Source of the DNA: UBA4416 sp035439445
Lineage (GTDB): Bacteria > Bacteroidota > Bacteroidia > B-17B0 > Aurantibacillaceae
Length of the DNA: 64,000 bases
NCBI GenBank assembly: GCA_035439445.1
Contig: DAORKG010000004.1
Coordinates: 85,232 to 149,231, forward strand
Direction: 5' to 3'
Under the pieces are notes generated by a model. The model saw nothing but the letters and a program-made list of their open reading frames with translations. It ran no database searches and was not told where the DNA came from. Below are positions 27,120-35,938 of this stretch, piece by piece. The translations under genes were made by a program, and so were the position numbers. Each line of letters starts with the position of its first letter. The stretch's first letter is position 1.

Positions 27120-29438
27120 TTATTTAATTTGTATTTCATCACAAAACAGCCAAGCATCTTCACCGGCACCTGGTTTACCGCTTGGGATTTTTCCGAAATT
27201 TTTTGCTATTACTTTTATGTATTTTGCTTGTGATGATTTTAGTTGAAGTGTTGCAAATCGTTCATTTCTAATTTCGTTGTTGTTTATTTTACCTACAGAT
27301 GTGAAGTTTGTTCCATCCATTGATATAAAGTATTCTATTTCTTTTGGCAAATAAATCCAACTCAATTCTTCTTTTAAAAACCCTAGAGTTATTTCTGAAA
27401 TAGCTTCTGTTTTTTCTAAGTTGATAATAGCCTCTAAATCATTGCCGTTAAAGCCTAGCCACTGGTCACTTATTCTTGGTAGTGATGCTACAACACCATT
27501 TACTAACGTAAAGTTTCCTTCGCCACTATATGATTTACTTGCAGGAGTTTTTAATGTAATAGGTTTATTAGTGGCTTTATTAATATTATAATTTCTTACT
27601 GATATTTTTCCTTTCAATTCTTTGTTTTTATAGAGCGCTGCTCTGATAGTTGCATTTTTGGAAATGGTGATTGGAGCTTTATATTGATTTGAAATTTCTT
27701 TAGGATCCGAATCATCTGTTGTGTAATAAATTGTTCCTAAAGACGGGTTTGCTTTTAGTTCTAGTTCAATAGAATTAGGTTTTTTTGACGAATTGACTTT
27801 TTGTTCTACTTTATAAATGGCTTTAGCATAATTGATTCCTAATTTATCCAATAGTAAAAATTGTGTTTGTAAACGATTTAAAAAATCAGTTTCGTTTCTG
27901 TTTTCTTTTGGAGACCATACTACTTCCGACAATGCCATCATTCTGGGCATTAGCATGTATTCAACCTGTTTTTCATCTAAGATGTACTCTGTCCAAATAT
28001 TCGCTTGCGCACCTAAAATATAGTGTTGTTCTTCTTCATTTAATTCTGATGGAATGGGTTCATATGAATAGACTTTTTCTAATGGAGTATAACCACCAAA
28101 TGCTAATGGCTCATCTGCCGGTGAAGCTTGGTAATGATCGAAATAACAATGAGAGCCTGGTGTCATTACCGCGTAATGTTTTTGTTTTGCCGCTGCGACT
28201 CCGCCTTCAGTTCCTTGCCAACTCATCACGGCAGCGTTCGGCGCTAAACCACCTTCTAAAATTTCATTCCAACCAATAATTTGTTTTCCTTTTGTGTTAA
28301 GATATTTTTCAATGCGTTTGATAAAATAACTTTGAAGTTCGTGTTCATCTTTTAAATGCTCACTTTTTATTCTTGCTTGACAATTAGCACATACTTTCCA
28401 CCTTGTTTTGGGAGATTCATCCCCGCCAATGTGTATATATTTTCCTGGAAACAAGGTAACTACTTCATCCATCACATCTTGTAAAAAATTAAACACAGAA
28501 TCTTTTGTGCAATACACATCTTCAAAAACGCCCCAGGCTTTTTCCACATCTATTTGTTTGCCTGTGCATGAAAGCCAAGGGTAAGATGAAATGGCGGCAA
28601 CCGAATGACCGGGCATTTCAATTTCTGGGACAATGGTAATGTGTTTTTTTGCAGCGTATGTTACTACTTCTTTTATCTGTTCTTGAGTATAAAAGCCACC
28701 ATAAGGTATGTTATCAAATTTTTGGTCTTTATAGGGACCAATCATGGTGCCTTTTCTCCAAGCACCAATTTCTGTTAGTTTAGGATATTTTTTGATTTCA
28801 ATTCTCCATCCCTGATCATCCGTTAAATGCCAATGAAATGTATTCATTTTATACATCGCTAATAAATCAATGTATTTTTTGATAAACGACACAGGAAAAA
28901 AATGACGACACACATCTAGGTGCATTCCTCTCCATTCAAATCGAGGAGAGTCGCTTATATCAACACATGGTATAGATAATATTTTATTGTTCTGTATCGG
29001 CAACAACTGGATAAGTGTTTGTAAGGCATAAAAACAACCTGCGCCATCATAAGTGCCTCCATTGCTAAAAAATTGATGAATTGTGATATACCTATTTGAT
29101 ATATTTAGTGAATAAGAATTTAAATTAAGATCGCCATCTAATACAATTGGATCCTGGATGATAATTGCTCCTTCTTTTGGAAGTGTAACTGAACATTGAA
29201 GCTTAAATCCATATTGTTCAAATAGATAATCATTAAAAAACTGGACTTCTTTTTTTAAACTACTGTCAGTTGAATTGATGAAAAGTTTTGTTTCAGGCGT
29301 AAGAGTAAAACTACCGGATAGCTGTTTACATTCTTTAGGATATGGAATTATTGGCAAATTAGAGGGTTGTTCCTGAGAAAAAATTCTCAGTGAAATAAAA
29401 AGTAATAATATGAATTGGATACTACTCTTCCTCATCAT
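27120..29438 (-). CDS. GH20 beta-N-acetylhexosaminidase
   Basis: A ~772-residue exported exo-beta-GlcNAc/GalNAc-ase. Start is placed at ATG 29438 (MMRKSSIQFILLLFISLRIFSQ, signal peptide) instead of the upstream frame extension that overlaps the preceding gene by 50 bases. Catalytic Asp340-Glu341 sits in YIHIGGDESPKTRW, and WHLTDDQGWRIEIKKYP and SWQGTEGGVAAA form the rest of the sugar pocket. A GH20b domain precedes it, and after ~residue 520 there are a CHB_HEX_C-like region (GTIYYTTDDSDPKE) and an F5/8-type discoidin domain. It acts with the MFS transporter (GlcNAc uptake) and the glycosylasparaginase next door. Confidence 0.94.
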   Translation of the reverse strand: MMRKSSIQFILLLFISLRIFSQEQPSNLPIIPYPKECKQLSGSFTLTPETKLFINSTDSSLKKEVQFFNDYLFEQYGFKLQCSVTLPKEGAIIIQDPIVLDGDLNLNSYSLNISNRYITIHQFFSNGGTYDGAGCFYALQTLIQLLPIQNNKILSIPCVDISDSPRFEWRGMHLDVCRHFFPVSFIKKYIDLLAMYKMNTFHWHLTDDQGWRIEIKKYPKLTEIGAWRKGTMIGPYKDQKFDNIPYGGFYTQEQIKEVVTYAAKKHITIVPEIEMPGHSVAAISSYPWLSCTGKQIDVEKAWGVFEDVYCTKDSVFNFLQDVMDEVVTLFPGKYIHIGGDESPKTRWKVCANCQARIKSEHLKDEHELQSYFIKRIEKYLNTKGKQIIGWNEILEGGLAPNAAVMSWQGTEGGVAAAKQKHYAVMTPGSHCYFDHYQASPADEPLAFGGYTPLEKVYSYEPIPSELNEEEQHYILGAQANIWTEYILDEKQVEYMLMPRMMALSEVVWSPKENRNETDFLNRLQTQFLLLDKLGINYAKAIYKVEQKVNSSKKPNSIELELKANPSLGTIYYTTDDSDPKEISNQYKAPITISKNATIRAALYKNKELKGKISVRNYNINKATNKPITLKTPASKSYSGEGNFTLVNGVVASLPRISDQWLGFNGNDLEAIINLEKTEAISEITLGFLKEELSWIYLPKEIEYFISMDGTNFTSVGKINNNEIRNERFATLQLKSSQAKYIKVIAKNFGKIPSGKPGAGEDAWLFCDEIQIK

Positions 29439-29871
29439 GATATAATTCCAATAACTCTTTAGGGTAGTCATCCTTTAAAATATAGACTCCAGTCATTGGG
29501 TTTACAATTTCTTTGGTGCTTTTTAAAAACACATTAAAAGTCATTCCCTTTTTAGTTTCAACCTTTTCGGTTTTACTAACTGCTTTTTTAGAAAACGGTA
29601 ATAACGTTTTGGAACCATTGTCCATGGTACATTCTAAAACAGTCATATCCGGAATTTCGAAACTAAACTCATCGTCATTAGGATATAAGCCATTTAGAAG
29701 ATAAGTTGTATTATTAATGACTTTGAAATTTGTAACATTACCTTTTACTTCAAATTCATCTTCCCATAAATATCTGATATTATCTTCCGTTTCTTCCCCT
29801 TCATTATCTCTATCAGCATAGGCCTGATCGAATTTTGAGTTTACTAATTTTACGTTTATTGTTACTATCAT
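29422..29871 (-). CDS. Hypothetical acidic protein in glycan operon
   Basis: A 149-residue protein I do not recognise. It has no signal peptide or membrane segment, is rich in Asp/Glu, and ends in YHDEEE. It is likely beta-rich (IPDMTVLECTMDNGSKTLLPF, KGMTFNVFL). It sits 17 bases after the MFS gene and its end overlaps the GH20 start by 17 bases, so it is certainly part of the same transcript. A chaperone, regulatory or structural role is possible but unsupported. Confidence 0.65.
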   Translation of the reverse strand: MIVTINVKLVNSKFDQAYADRDNEGEETEDNIRYLWEDEFEVKGNVTNFKVINNTTYLLNGLYPNDDEFSFEIPDMTVLECTMDNGSKTLLPFSKKAVSKTEKVETKKGMTFNVFLKSTKEIVNPMTGVYILKDDYPKELLELYHDEEE

Positions 29872-29888
29872 ACTGGTTAATTACTTAA

Positions 29889-31301
29889 TTAATGACCTGC
29901 GCTTGAATTAGAAGATTCTAATTCAACACCTTGTTTTTTGAAAATCGATTTCACTTTAAATGCATACCATGCTAAATATCCAAAACAAAATACAGTTACT
30001 ATATACGACATATGTGGATTTAAAGTGTCAACCAAAATTCCTTGGAACGGCGGGATTAAGGCTCCGCCTAAAATCATCATGATTAATAATGAAGAGCCTT
30101 GATTTGTATATTTTCCTAAACCATTAATTGCCAAAGCAAAAATACAAGGCCACATCACTGAACAGAATAAACCACCACTGATAAAAGAATATAATGCTAA
30201 ATTACCTGTGCTCACTAATCCAAGTATCATCATGGCACATGCTGTTAAACTTAATACCATTAATGTGCGAGCAGGGTTATCTCCTGAGAAAATAAAAATA
30301 GCTGTTGCAATTAAAATGTAAGGAATGTAAAATAGAAAATCATCTACATTACTGCCTCTTAAATAGTTTACACCATATATCACTCCAAATGCTAATAGAG
30401 GAGTCACAATTTGCATGATGATTTTAACTGATTTACTAAAATTAAAAACAGCTAATGCGCCTGTCCAACGACCAATCATTAAACTTCCCCAATACAAAGA
30501 AATAAAGTGTGATATTTTGGTGTGGTCTAGTCCTTTTATTTCTGGCATTGCCAATAATGCCCCCATATTACTTTGTATAGTTACTTCTACACCTACATAA
30601 ATAAAAATGGCAATCATTCCCAAAGTTAGTTGGGGATATTTTAGTGCGCCTAAATCTTTATCTAATTTTTCAGAGTTTGTTACCTCCGGTAATTTTGAGA
30701 ACCAAAGAATACTTGCACATAAAATGAATAAGGCAAATAAAATTAAAGCAGGAACTTTTACCGCGTCTAAACTACTATCTGCATCTGCAGGAGCGCTTAT
30801 GTTTCCAAATAAAGCATAGCTTAAAATAACCGGACCGATTGTAGTTCCAAAAGAATTAATACCGCCGGCTAAATTTAAACGTTGCGCACCGGTTTCTTTA
30901 TCTCCAAAATTAATAACAAATGGATTGGCTACAATCTGTTGCAATGCGAAGCCTAAACCAATTACAAATAATGCACATAACAATAAGGGGTATGAATTTA
31001 AACTGGCAGCAGGAATAAAAAATAACGAACCAACTGCTGAAATTAATAAACCTAGAATTAATGCTTTTTTATAACCTATTTTATTGATAGGGTCACCAAT
31101 GGCACGTGATGTGAAGAAATAAATAATTGAACCCACGGCGTATGCTGCATAAAATGCCAAATCAACTAATTGCGATTGAAATTGAGTTAATGTAAACTTA
31201 TCTTTAAATAATGGGATTAAAATACCATTACTCGCTGCCACAAATCCCCAAAAGAAAAAAACACTGATAAGAGCTACAAAAGATGATTGTAATTTTTGCA
31301 T
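29889..31301 (-). CDS. Sugar MFS transporter, FucP/NagP-like
   Basis: A 470-residue inner-membrane symporter with twelve hydrophobic helices. Landmarks of the FucP/glucose-galactose/NagP family are FFFWGFVAASNGILIPLFKDKF, QSQLVDLAFYAAYAVGSIIYF, ALQQIVANPFVINFGDKETGAQRLNLAGGINSFGT (given as separate short marks) and GGALIPPFQG. It probably imports GlcNAc, mannose or a related hexose with protons. It is the first gene of the minus-strand glycan run and, notably, no SusC/SusD pair is present, so uptake of larger fragments across the outer membrane is not explained locally. Confidence 0.88.
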   Translation of the reverse strand: MQKLQSSFVALISVFFFWGFVAASNGILIPLFKDKFTLTQFQSQLVDLAFYAAYAVGSIIYFFTSRAIGDPINKIGYKKALILGLLISAVGSLFFIPAASLNSYPLLLCALFVIGLGFALQQIVANPFVINFGDKETGAQRLNLAGGINSFGTTIGPVILSYALFGNISAPADADSSLDAVKVPALILFALFILCASILWFSKLPEVTNSEKLDKDLGALKYPQLTLGMIAIFIYVGVEVTIQSNMGALLAMPEIKGLDHTKISHFISLYWGSLMIGRWTGALAVFNFSKSVKIIMQIVTPLLAFGVIYGVNYLRGSNVDDFLFYIPYILIATAIFIFSGDNPARTLMVLSLTACAMMILGLVSTGNLALYSFISGGLFCSVMWPCIFALAINGLGKYTNQGSSLLIMMILGGALIPPFQGILVDTLNPHMSYIVTVFCFGYLAWYAFKVKSIFKKQGVELESSNSSAGH

Positions 31302-31443
31302 AAAATAGTTTTAATAATTACCTAAGGTAAAGGTTTTACTATGCTTTCATTTTAATCGTCAAACCCATTTATTAACAACTAACTTTTTACTACTTATTTA
31401 GGTAAATTCACAATTCACAATCCGTAATTCGTAATTTCACAAC

Positions 31444-32316
31444 ATGCAATTACTTACTCCAACACATTGGCAAGACTACGAATTAATAGATTGTGGTGAT
31501 TTTGAAAAGTTAGAACGCTTTGGAAAATACATTACCATACGTCCCGAACCACAAGCTGTTTGGAAGAAACGCTATTCATACAGTGAGTGGGAGAAGTTGG
31601 CTCATGTGAAATTTGTTCCTAAAAGTAGCTCGAGTGGAGATTGGAAAGCATTGAAAAAAATGCCTGATCAATGGACGATTAATTATCCTTTGGGAAATAC
31701 ACAGATTACTTTACGTTTAGGCTTAACATCTTTTAAGCACGTTGGCGTATTTCCTGAGCAAGCTTGTAACTGGGATGTGATTTATGATTATTTAGTAGGT
31801 TTGGATAAACCTAAATTCCTGAATTTATTTGCTTATACAGGAGGCGCGAGTGTGGCTGCAAGAGCTGCAGGAGCTGATGTAACACATGTTGATAGTATTA
31901 AACAAGTAGTTACTTGGGCCAATGAAAATATGAATAAATCCAACTTAGATAACATTCGTTGGATGGTTGATGATGCGTTGAAGTTTGCTAAAAAGGAACA
32001 ACGTAGAGGTAATTTTTATCAGGGAATTATTTTAGATCCTCCTGCATTTGGTCATGGACCAAATGGTGAGAAATGGAAACTGGAAGAAAATATTTTAGAA
32101 ATGATTAATAGTGTGCTGGAAATATTAGACCCTAAGCAACACTTATTAATTTTAAATGCTTACTCACTAGGGTTTTCGGCACTAGTTCCTGAAAATTTAC
32201 TTCAACCTTTTGCAACAAAACATAAATCCAATTTAAGTATTGGAGAATTATACTTACAAGCAAAAAGCGGAGTTAAATTGCCATTAGGAGTTTGGGGAAG
32301 ACTCGAGAAAAAATAG
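31444..32316 (+). CDS. SAM-dependent RNA methyltransferase, RlmI-like
   Basis: A 290-residue class I methyltransferase resembling the catalytic domain of 23S rRNA cytosine-C5 methyltransferases (RlmI/RlmL-K type). Marks are the SAM loop NLFAYTGGASVAARAAGADVTHVD, the second strand VTWANENMNKSNL, and the catalytic LDPPAFGHGP (DPPxF). It lacks the N-terminal PUA domain of full-length RlmI. The target nucleotide is not deducible. The 140-base leader holds short AT-rich direct repeats (cacaattcacaat, gtaattcgtaatt at 31406-31437). Confidence 0.85.
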   Translation: MQLLTPTHWQDYELIDCGDFEKLERFGKYITIRPEPQAVWKKRYSYSEWEKLAHVKFVPKSSSSGDWKALKKMPDQWTINYPLGNTQITLRLGLTSFKHVGVFPEQACNWDVIYDYLVGLDKPKFLNLFAYTGGASVAARAAGADVTHVDSIKQVVTWANENMNKSNLDNIRWMVDDALKFAKKEQRRGNFYQGIILDPPAFGHGPNGEKWKLEENILEMINSVLEILDPKQHLLILNAYSLGFSALVPENLLQPFATKHKSNLSIGELYLQAKSGVKLPLGVWGRLEKK

Positions 32317-32317
32317 A

Positions 32318-33127
32318 TTATTTTCGTTCGGATTCTTTTACAACTTCCAATTTATTACTTCCTATCTGACTTAGTTTAGATTCTCTGTATGTTTCATACC
32401 ACTTAATTTTAATTCCTGTCTTTTGCATATCACCTGAACCTGGAAGTTCGGGATATACCATTGTAAAGTCTTCTCTTTTTCCTCTTTCCAATATAATTGG
32501 TTGAGTTTTTTTTGAGTTTGGTTGCTCTTTACCGTCAGACATAACAGCTTTTGTTTTTGTAGGACTTATTAATCCAACACCGTCACCCACATACACGCAA
32601 TCAAATTTTACAACTGACTTATCTGTTTTTAAATCATGTTTTTTTAAATCACATGTAAAATTCTCAACAGTAAAATCATTTTTGCTAGGGGGTAAATCAA
32701 AATCAGGCACGTTATAAATCTTACCACCTGCAGACGCTTTATAAATTCCTTTAAATTCAATGGTATATTTTTCAGCTAACATATCTTCTCCTCTAAAATC
32801 AACTACCTCAGTAGATTCCTCGTTTGGAGAAACTACAAAAGTTTTGTCTTTGCTTATTATTGGTTTATTGCCAGATTGATAAATAAATTCAGTTGGCTTT
32901 ACTAACAAATAATCATTAGTTTTATTAAAAATCTTGATTTTAAATTTTGATTGTTTTAAGCTAGCAACGGCATCCATGATATATATTTTGTAATCATCTG
33001 TTTCAAGTGTTGCTTCTTTATAGATGTATTTAAGATCTTCTTTTTCTTTAAGTTTTTTCTTGTCTTCTTTTTGAGCAAAAGAGGATATTCCTATTAATAA
33101 AGTGATAGCTGCTAAAAAGTATTTCAT
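32318..33127 (-). CDS. Hypothetical exported protein
   Basis: A 269-residue protein with signal peptide KYFLAAITLLIGISSFAQ and a predicted beta-sandwich body. I do not recognise the family. Features include an EDKKKLKEKEDLKYIYKEA charged segment after the signal, FKIKIFNKTNDYLLVKP, and a C-terminal IKIKWYETYRESKLSQIG. The -7 element TATATTTG (33155-33148, minus) lies 20 bases before the ATG. Its stop is 2 bases from the convergent methyltransferase. Likely periplasmic. Confidence 0.6.
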   Translation of the reverse strand: MKYFLAAITLLIGISSFAQKEDKKKLKEKEDLKYIYKEATLETDDYKIYIMDAVASLKQSKFKIKIFNKTNDYLLVKPTEFIYQSGNKPIISKDKTFVVSPNEESTEVVDFRGEDMLAEKYTIEFKGIYKASAGGKIYNVPDFDLPPSKNDFTVENFTCDLKKHDLKTDKSVVKFDCVYVGDGVGLISPTKTKAVMSDGKEQPNSKKTQPIILERGKREDFTMVYPELPGSGDMQKTGIKIKWYETYRESKLSQIGSNKLEVVKESERK

Positions 33128-33147
33128 GATGATTTTGTTTTGGTAAA

Positions 33148-33155
33148 CAAATATA
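33148..33155 (-). promoter_or_regulatory. -7 promoter element for the hypothetical exported protein
   Basis: Minus-strand TATATTTG (TAnnTTTG type) ends 20 bases before the ATG at 33127. No convincing -33 TTG was seen. Confidence 0.4.
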
Positions 33156-33265
33156 AAGTAATAGAAATAATTTAAATACTTTAATTACTACTTTTTTGTT
33201 AATTTTGGAAGCTGTTTGAATTTATATTCTAATAATTGTTATGATGTATTTTTGAGCGAAAAGAG

Positions 33266-33297
33266 GCAAATTTTGCAGAGATAGTTTTTACTATCTC
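33266..33297 (+). other. Paired hairpins in the trmD leader
   Basis: GCAAA/TTTGC (33266-33276) is followed at once by GAGATAGT-TTTT-ACTATCTC (33278-33297), a perfect 8-bp stem with a 4-base loop. They sit 75-106 bases before the trmD start and about 60 bases after a possible -7 element TAATTTTG (33200-33207). No poly-T follows, so this is not an ordinary terminator; it may be a leader structure. Confidence 0.45.
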
Positions 33298-33371
33298 GAA
33301 AAATTTAACGAATTTGTAGCCAAAAAGGCATATAACAAAATTATAAGATAAATTTTAAACAACTTCTTCAT

Positions 33372-34046
33372 ATGCATATTGATATCATTACGGTTCACCC
33401 GCCTTTATTGGAGAGTCCATTTAGTCACAGTATTTTAAAACGTGCAGCTCAAAAAGGGTTAGCAAATGTAAATGTGATTGATTTAAGAGATTACGGCATC
33501 GAACCTCATAAAAAAGTAGATGATTATGCTTTTGGTGGCGGAGCAGGGATGGTGATGATGATTGAACCGATTGCTAATTGCATTAATGATTTAAAAAAGC
33601 AACGAACCTACGACGAGATTATATACATGACTCCTGATGGAGAAACGTTAAAGCAAAACACATGTAATCATCTTTCAACACTAAACAATATTATGGTGTT
33701 GTGCGGTCATTATAAAGGAATAGACGAACGCATCAGAGAGCATTTTATCACCAAAGAAATTTCGATTGGAGATTATGTTTTGAGTGGCGGAGAATTAGCT
33801 GCGGCTGTGATGTGTGACAGTATTATTCGTTTAATTCCTGGAGTTTTAAATGATGAAACTTCGGCTTTATCAGATTCTTTTCAGGATAATTTATTATCAC
33901 CTCCTGTTTATACCCGCCCTGCTGATTATAATGGATGGAAAGTTCCAGAGATTTTAACCAGTGGCAATACTAAAAAAGTAGAAGAGTGGAGACATGAACA
34001 GTCACTAGAAAGAACTAAAATAAGAAGGCCAGACTTATTAATTTAG
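33372..34046 (+). CDS. trmD: tRNA (guanine37-N1)-methyltransferase TrmD
   Basis: A 224-residue SPOUT methyltransferase forming m1G37 in tRNA. The trefoil-knot motifs are intact: DYAFGGGAGMVMMIEPI, MTPDGETLKQ, LCGHYKGIDERIREH and IGDYVLSGGELAA (the SAM knot and catalytic Asp). Slightly short of E. coli TrmD (255 residues), as usual in Bacteroidota. It is preceded by a 240-base leader with hairpins and followed by a GC-rich palindromic repeat before ftsX. It is not in the rpsP-rimM-trmD-rplS operon seen in many other bacteria. Confidence 0.95.
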   Translation: MHIDIITVHPPLLESPFSHSILKRAAQKGLANVNVIDLRDYGIEPHKKVDDYAFGGGAGMVMMIEPIANCINDLKKQRTYDEIIYMTPDGETLKQNTCNHLSTLNNIMVLCGHYKGIDERIREHFITKEISIGDYVLSGGELAAAVMCDSIIRLIPGVLNDETSALSDSFQDNLLSPPVYTRPADYNGWKVPEILTSGNTKKVEEWRHEQSLERTKIRRPDLLI

Positions 34047-34051
34047 TTTAT

Positions 34052-34078
34052 CCCCCTCTGGAGGGGGTAGGGGGAGGA
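34052..34078 (+). repeat. GC-rich intergenic palindromic repeat (CCCCCTC/GAGGGGG)
   Basis: Five bases after the trmD stop, CCCCCTC-TG-GAGGGGG (34052-34067) forms a hairpin and is followed by tagggggagg. The run is strikingly GC-rich against the AT-rich background. Similar short elements are scattered between genes in many Bacteroidota genomes. Confidence 0.6.
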
Positions 34079-34212
34079 ATTGTTATATACACTCTAGCAT
34101 TTCAATCAAGCTCTTCAAAGAGTGAAGAACAAACAACTACTTGTTAATTATTCATTTTATATCTCGCTAAGTGTTTTTATAAACTCCTTACTTTTATTTG
34201 ATATAAAAACCA

Positions 34213-35088
34213 TTGAACGTGTCGAATAGAACTGCTACTCAAAAATTAAAAACATCTTCGGTTACTGTTGTCATCAGTTTGGCATTGGTATTATTTATGC
34301 TTGGACTTTTAGGATTAGTAGTCATTAATGCAAAAAAATTATCCAATCATATCAAAGAAAACGTTGGATTTCAGGTTGTATTAAAAGACACTACCACTCA
34401 GGCAGAATTAGATATTTTAAAACAGGAAATCAGTTCTTCGGCATTTACTAAACAGGTTGATTACATTAGCAAAGACGAGGCAGCTAAAAAATTACAAAAA
34501 GATTTAGGCGAGGATTTTATTACATTTTTAGGTTATAATCCTTTATTATCTTCATTAGATGTAAAATTAAATTCTGATTACGCTAACGTTGATAGCTTAG
34601 CGGGTTTTGAAAAACAAATCATGCAAAAACACTTTGTGAAAGAAGTCATCTATCATAAAGACATGATTAAACAGGTTAACGAAAATGCAAAACTCATCAG
34701 TTTATATATTTTAATTTTTAGTGGTTTGTTATTAATAGTAGCTATAGCATTAATCAATAATACGATTCGTTTGTCTATTTATGCAAAACGTTTCTTGATA
34801 AGAACAATGTATTTAGTTGGCGCAACTCAGAGTTTTATTCGTATGCCATTTATTTTAAAAGGCGTTCGTCAGGGTGTAATTGCAGGGATTTTGGCTGGAT
34901 TTTTATTAGCAGGATTTTTAGTATTGAGTACTAATTATATTCCTGATTTATTACAACTTCAAGATCCAAATTTGCTTGCAGTTTTATTTATCGGAATAGT
35001 AATATTAGGAGTATTGATTTCGGGTTTAAGTGCAGCGCTTTCTGTGAGCAGATATTTACGCTTAAAAACAGACGATTTATATTTTTAA
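34213..35088 (+). CDS. ftsX: Cell division ABC-transporter permease FtsX
   Basis: A 291-residue inner-membrane protein, partner of FtsE in activating septal peptidoglycan hydrolases. One helix near the N-terminus (VTVVISLALVLFMLGLLGLVV), an extracytoplasmic domain (~45-160), then three helices (LYILIFSGLLLIVAIALI, GVIAGILAGFLLAGFLVL, LLAVLFIGIVILGVLIS) match FtsX, including NTIRLSIYAKRFLIRTMYLVGAT. Start is TTG 34213 or GTG 34219; both precede the conserved region. ftsE is not adjacent. Its last codons overlap the apparent start region of the DUF4846 gene. Confidence 0.9.
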   Translation: MNVSNRTATQKLKTSSVTVVISLALVLFMLGLLGLVVINAKKLSNHIKENVGFQVVLKDTTTQAELDILKQEISSSAFTKQVDYISKDEAAKKLQKDLGEDFITFLGYNPLLSSLDVKLNSDYANVDSLAGFEKQIMQKHFVKEVIYHKDMIKQVNENAKLISLYILIFSGLLLIVAIALINNTIRLSIYAKRFLIRTMYLVGATQSFIRMPFILKGVRQGVIAGILAGFLLAGFLVLSTNYIPDLLQLQDPNLLAVLFIGIVILGVLISGLSAALSVSRYLRLKTDDLYF

Positions 35089-35089
35089 A

Positions 35090-35938
35090 ATTATCGTAAG
35101 AAATAAAACATACTTCAAGATTGGTGTTTTATCCTTTATAGTTTGTTTAATTTCCCTTTTTGCTTTTAGAAAACAACAGTCATCAATTTTAGTCATCCCT
35201 TCTGGAAACACTATTGATGAGCGTTTTGCCCCACCAGCAAATTACAGTAGGATAAAATCTGAGAAGAGTTCATTCGCAGAATTTTTACAGAACACTTCAT
35301 TAAAACCTCATGGCACATTAGTATATTGTTATAACGGACTAGAGAAAGCAAATAAAGTAGCTGCAGCAGTTTTAAATATTGATGTAGGAAATAAAGATTT
35401 ACAGCAATGTGCGGATGCGGTAATGCGCCTGAGAGCTGAGTATTTATACAAAACAAAGCAATTTGATTTATTGCATTTCAATTTTACATCAGGATTTAAA
35501 GCAGATTATAGTAAGTGGAGGAGTGGGTATCGTATATCAGTAAAAGGCAATAATGTGAGTTGGATAAAAACAACCAAAGAAAGTGAATCGTATCAATCGT
35601 TTAGAGAATATTTGAATATTGTATTTACGTATGCAGGAACAGCTTCATTAACCAAAGAGCTCAAACAAATCTCTTTATCTCAAATGCAAATTGGAGATGT
35701 TTTTATTAAAGGAGGCTCACCCGGACATGCAGTTATTGTAGTTGACATGGCAGTTAATCCTCAAAACAATAAAAAATTATTTATGGTTGCTCAGAGTTAT
35801 ATGCCGGCGCAAGATATACATATATTAATCAATCAAAATAAATCGACTATTTCGCCTTGGTATGATTTAGATGAAACAGCATCTGAAATTGAAACTCCAG
35901 AGTGGACTTTTGCTGCCAATCAATTAAAACGCTTTTAG
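35090..35938 (+). CDS. DUF4846 family exported protein; apparent ATT start
   Basis: About 282 residues. The first standard start in frame is ATG 35423, but it would delete half of the conserved domain. Upstream the frame is open back to a TAA inside ftsX and encodes a signal segment (RNKTYFKIGVLSFIVCLISLFAF) and the family body: IDERFAPPANYSRIKSEKSSF, LKPHGTLVYCYNG, LNIDVGNKDLQQCADAVMRLRAEY. It continues after 35423 with HFNFTSGFKADYSKWRSGYR and IKGGSPGHAVIVVDMA. No ATG, GTG or TTG occurs before 35423; ATT at 35090 (alternatives ATT 35075, 35081, ATC 35093) is best placed. GGSPGHAV recalls papain-like NlpC/YiiX-type folds, but no activity is known. It directly follows ftsX. Confidence 0.78.
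   Translation: MIVRNKTYFKIGVLSFIVCLISLFAFRKQQSSILVIPSGNTIDERFAPPANYSRIKSEKSSFAEFLQNTSLKPHGTLVYCYNGLEKANKVAAAVLNIDVGNKDLQQCADAVMRLRAEYLYKTKQFDLLHFNFTSGFKADYSKWRSGYRISVKGNNVSWIKTTKESESYQSFREYLNIVFTYAGTASLTKELKQISLSQMQIGDVFIKGGSPGHAVIVVDMAVNPQNNKKLFMVAQSYMPAQDIHILINQNKSTISPWYDLDETASEIETPEWTFAANQLKRF

Noticed and set aside
27119..27169. Longer start of the glycosylasparaginase
   Set aside because: It lies inside the GH20 coding end, and the Tat signal begins at 27118.
31405..31443. Short direct repeats (attcacaattcac, gtaattcgtaatt) as a regulatory site
   Set aside because: They look like AT-rich low-complexity sequence and have no symmetry typical of an operator.
34213..34221. Treating TTG 34213 as decisive for ftsX
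   Set aside because: GTG 34219 is equally possible; both leave the conserved protein intact.
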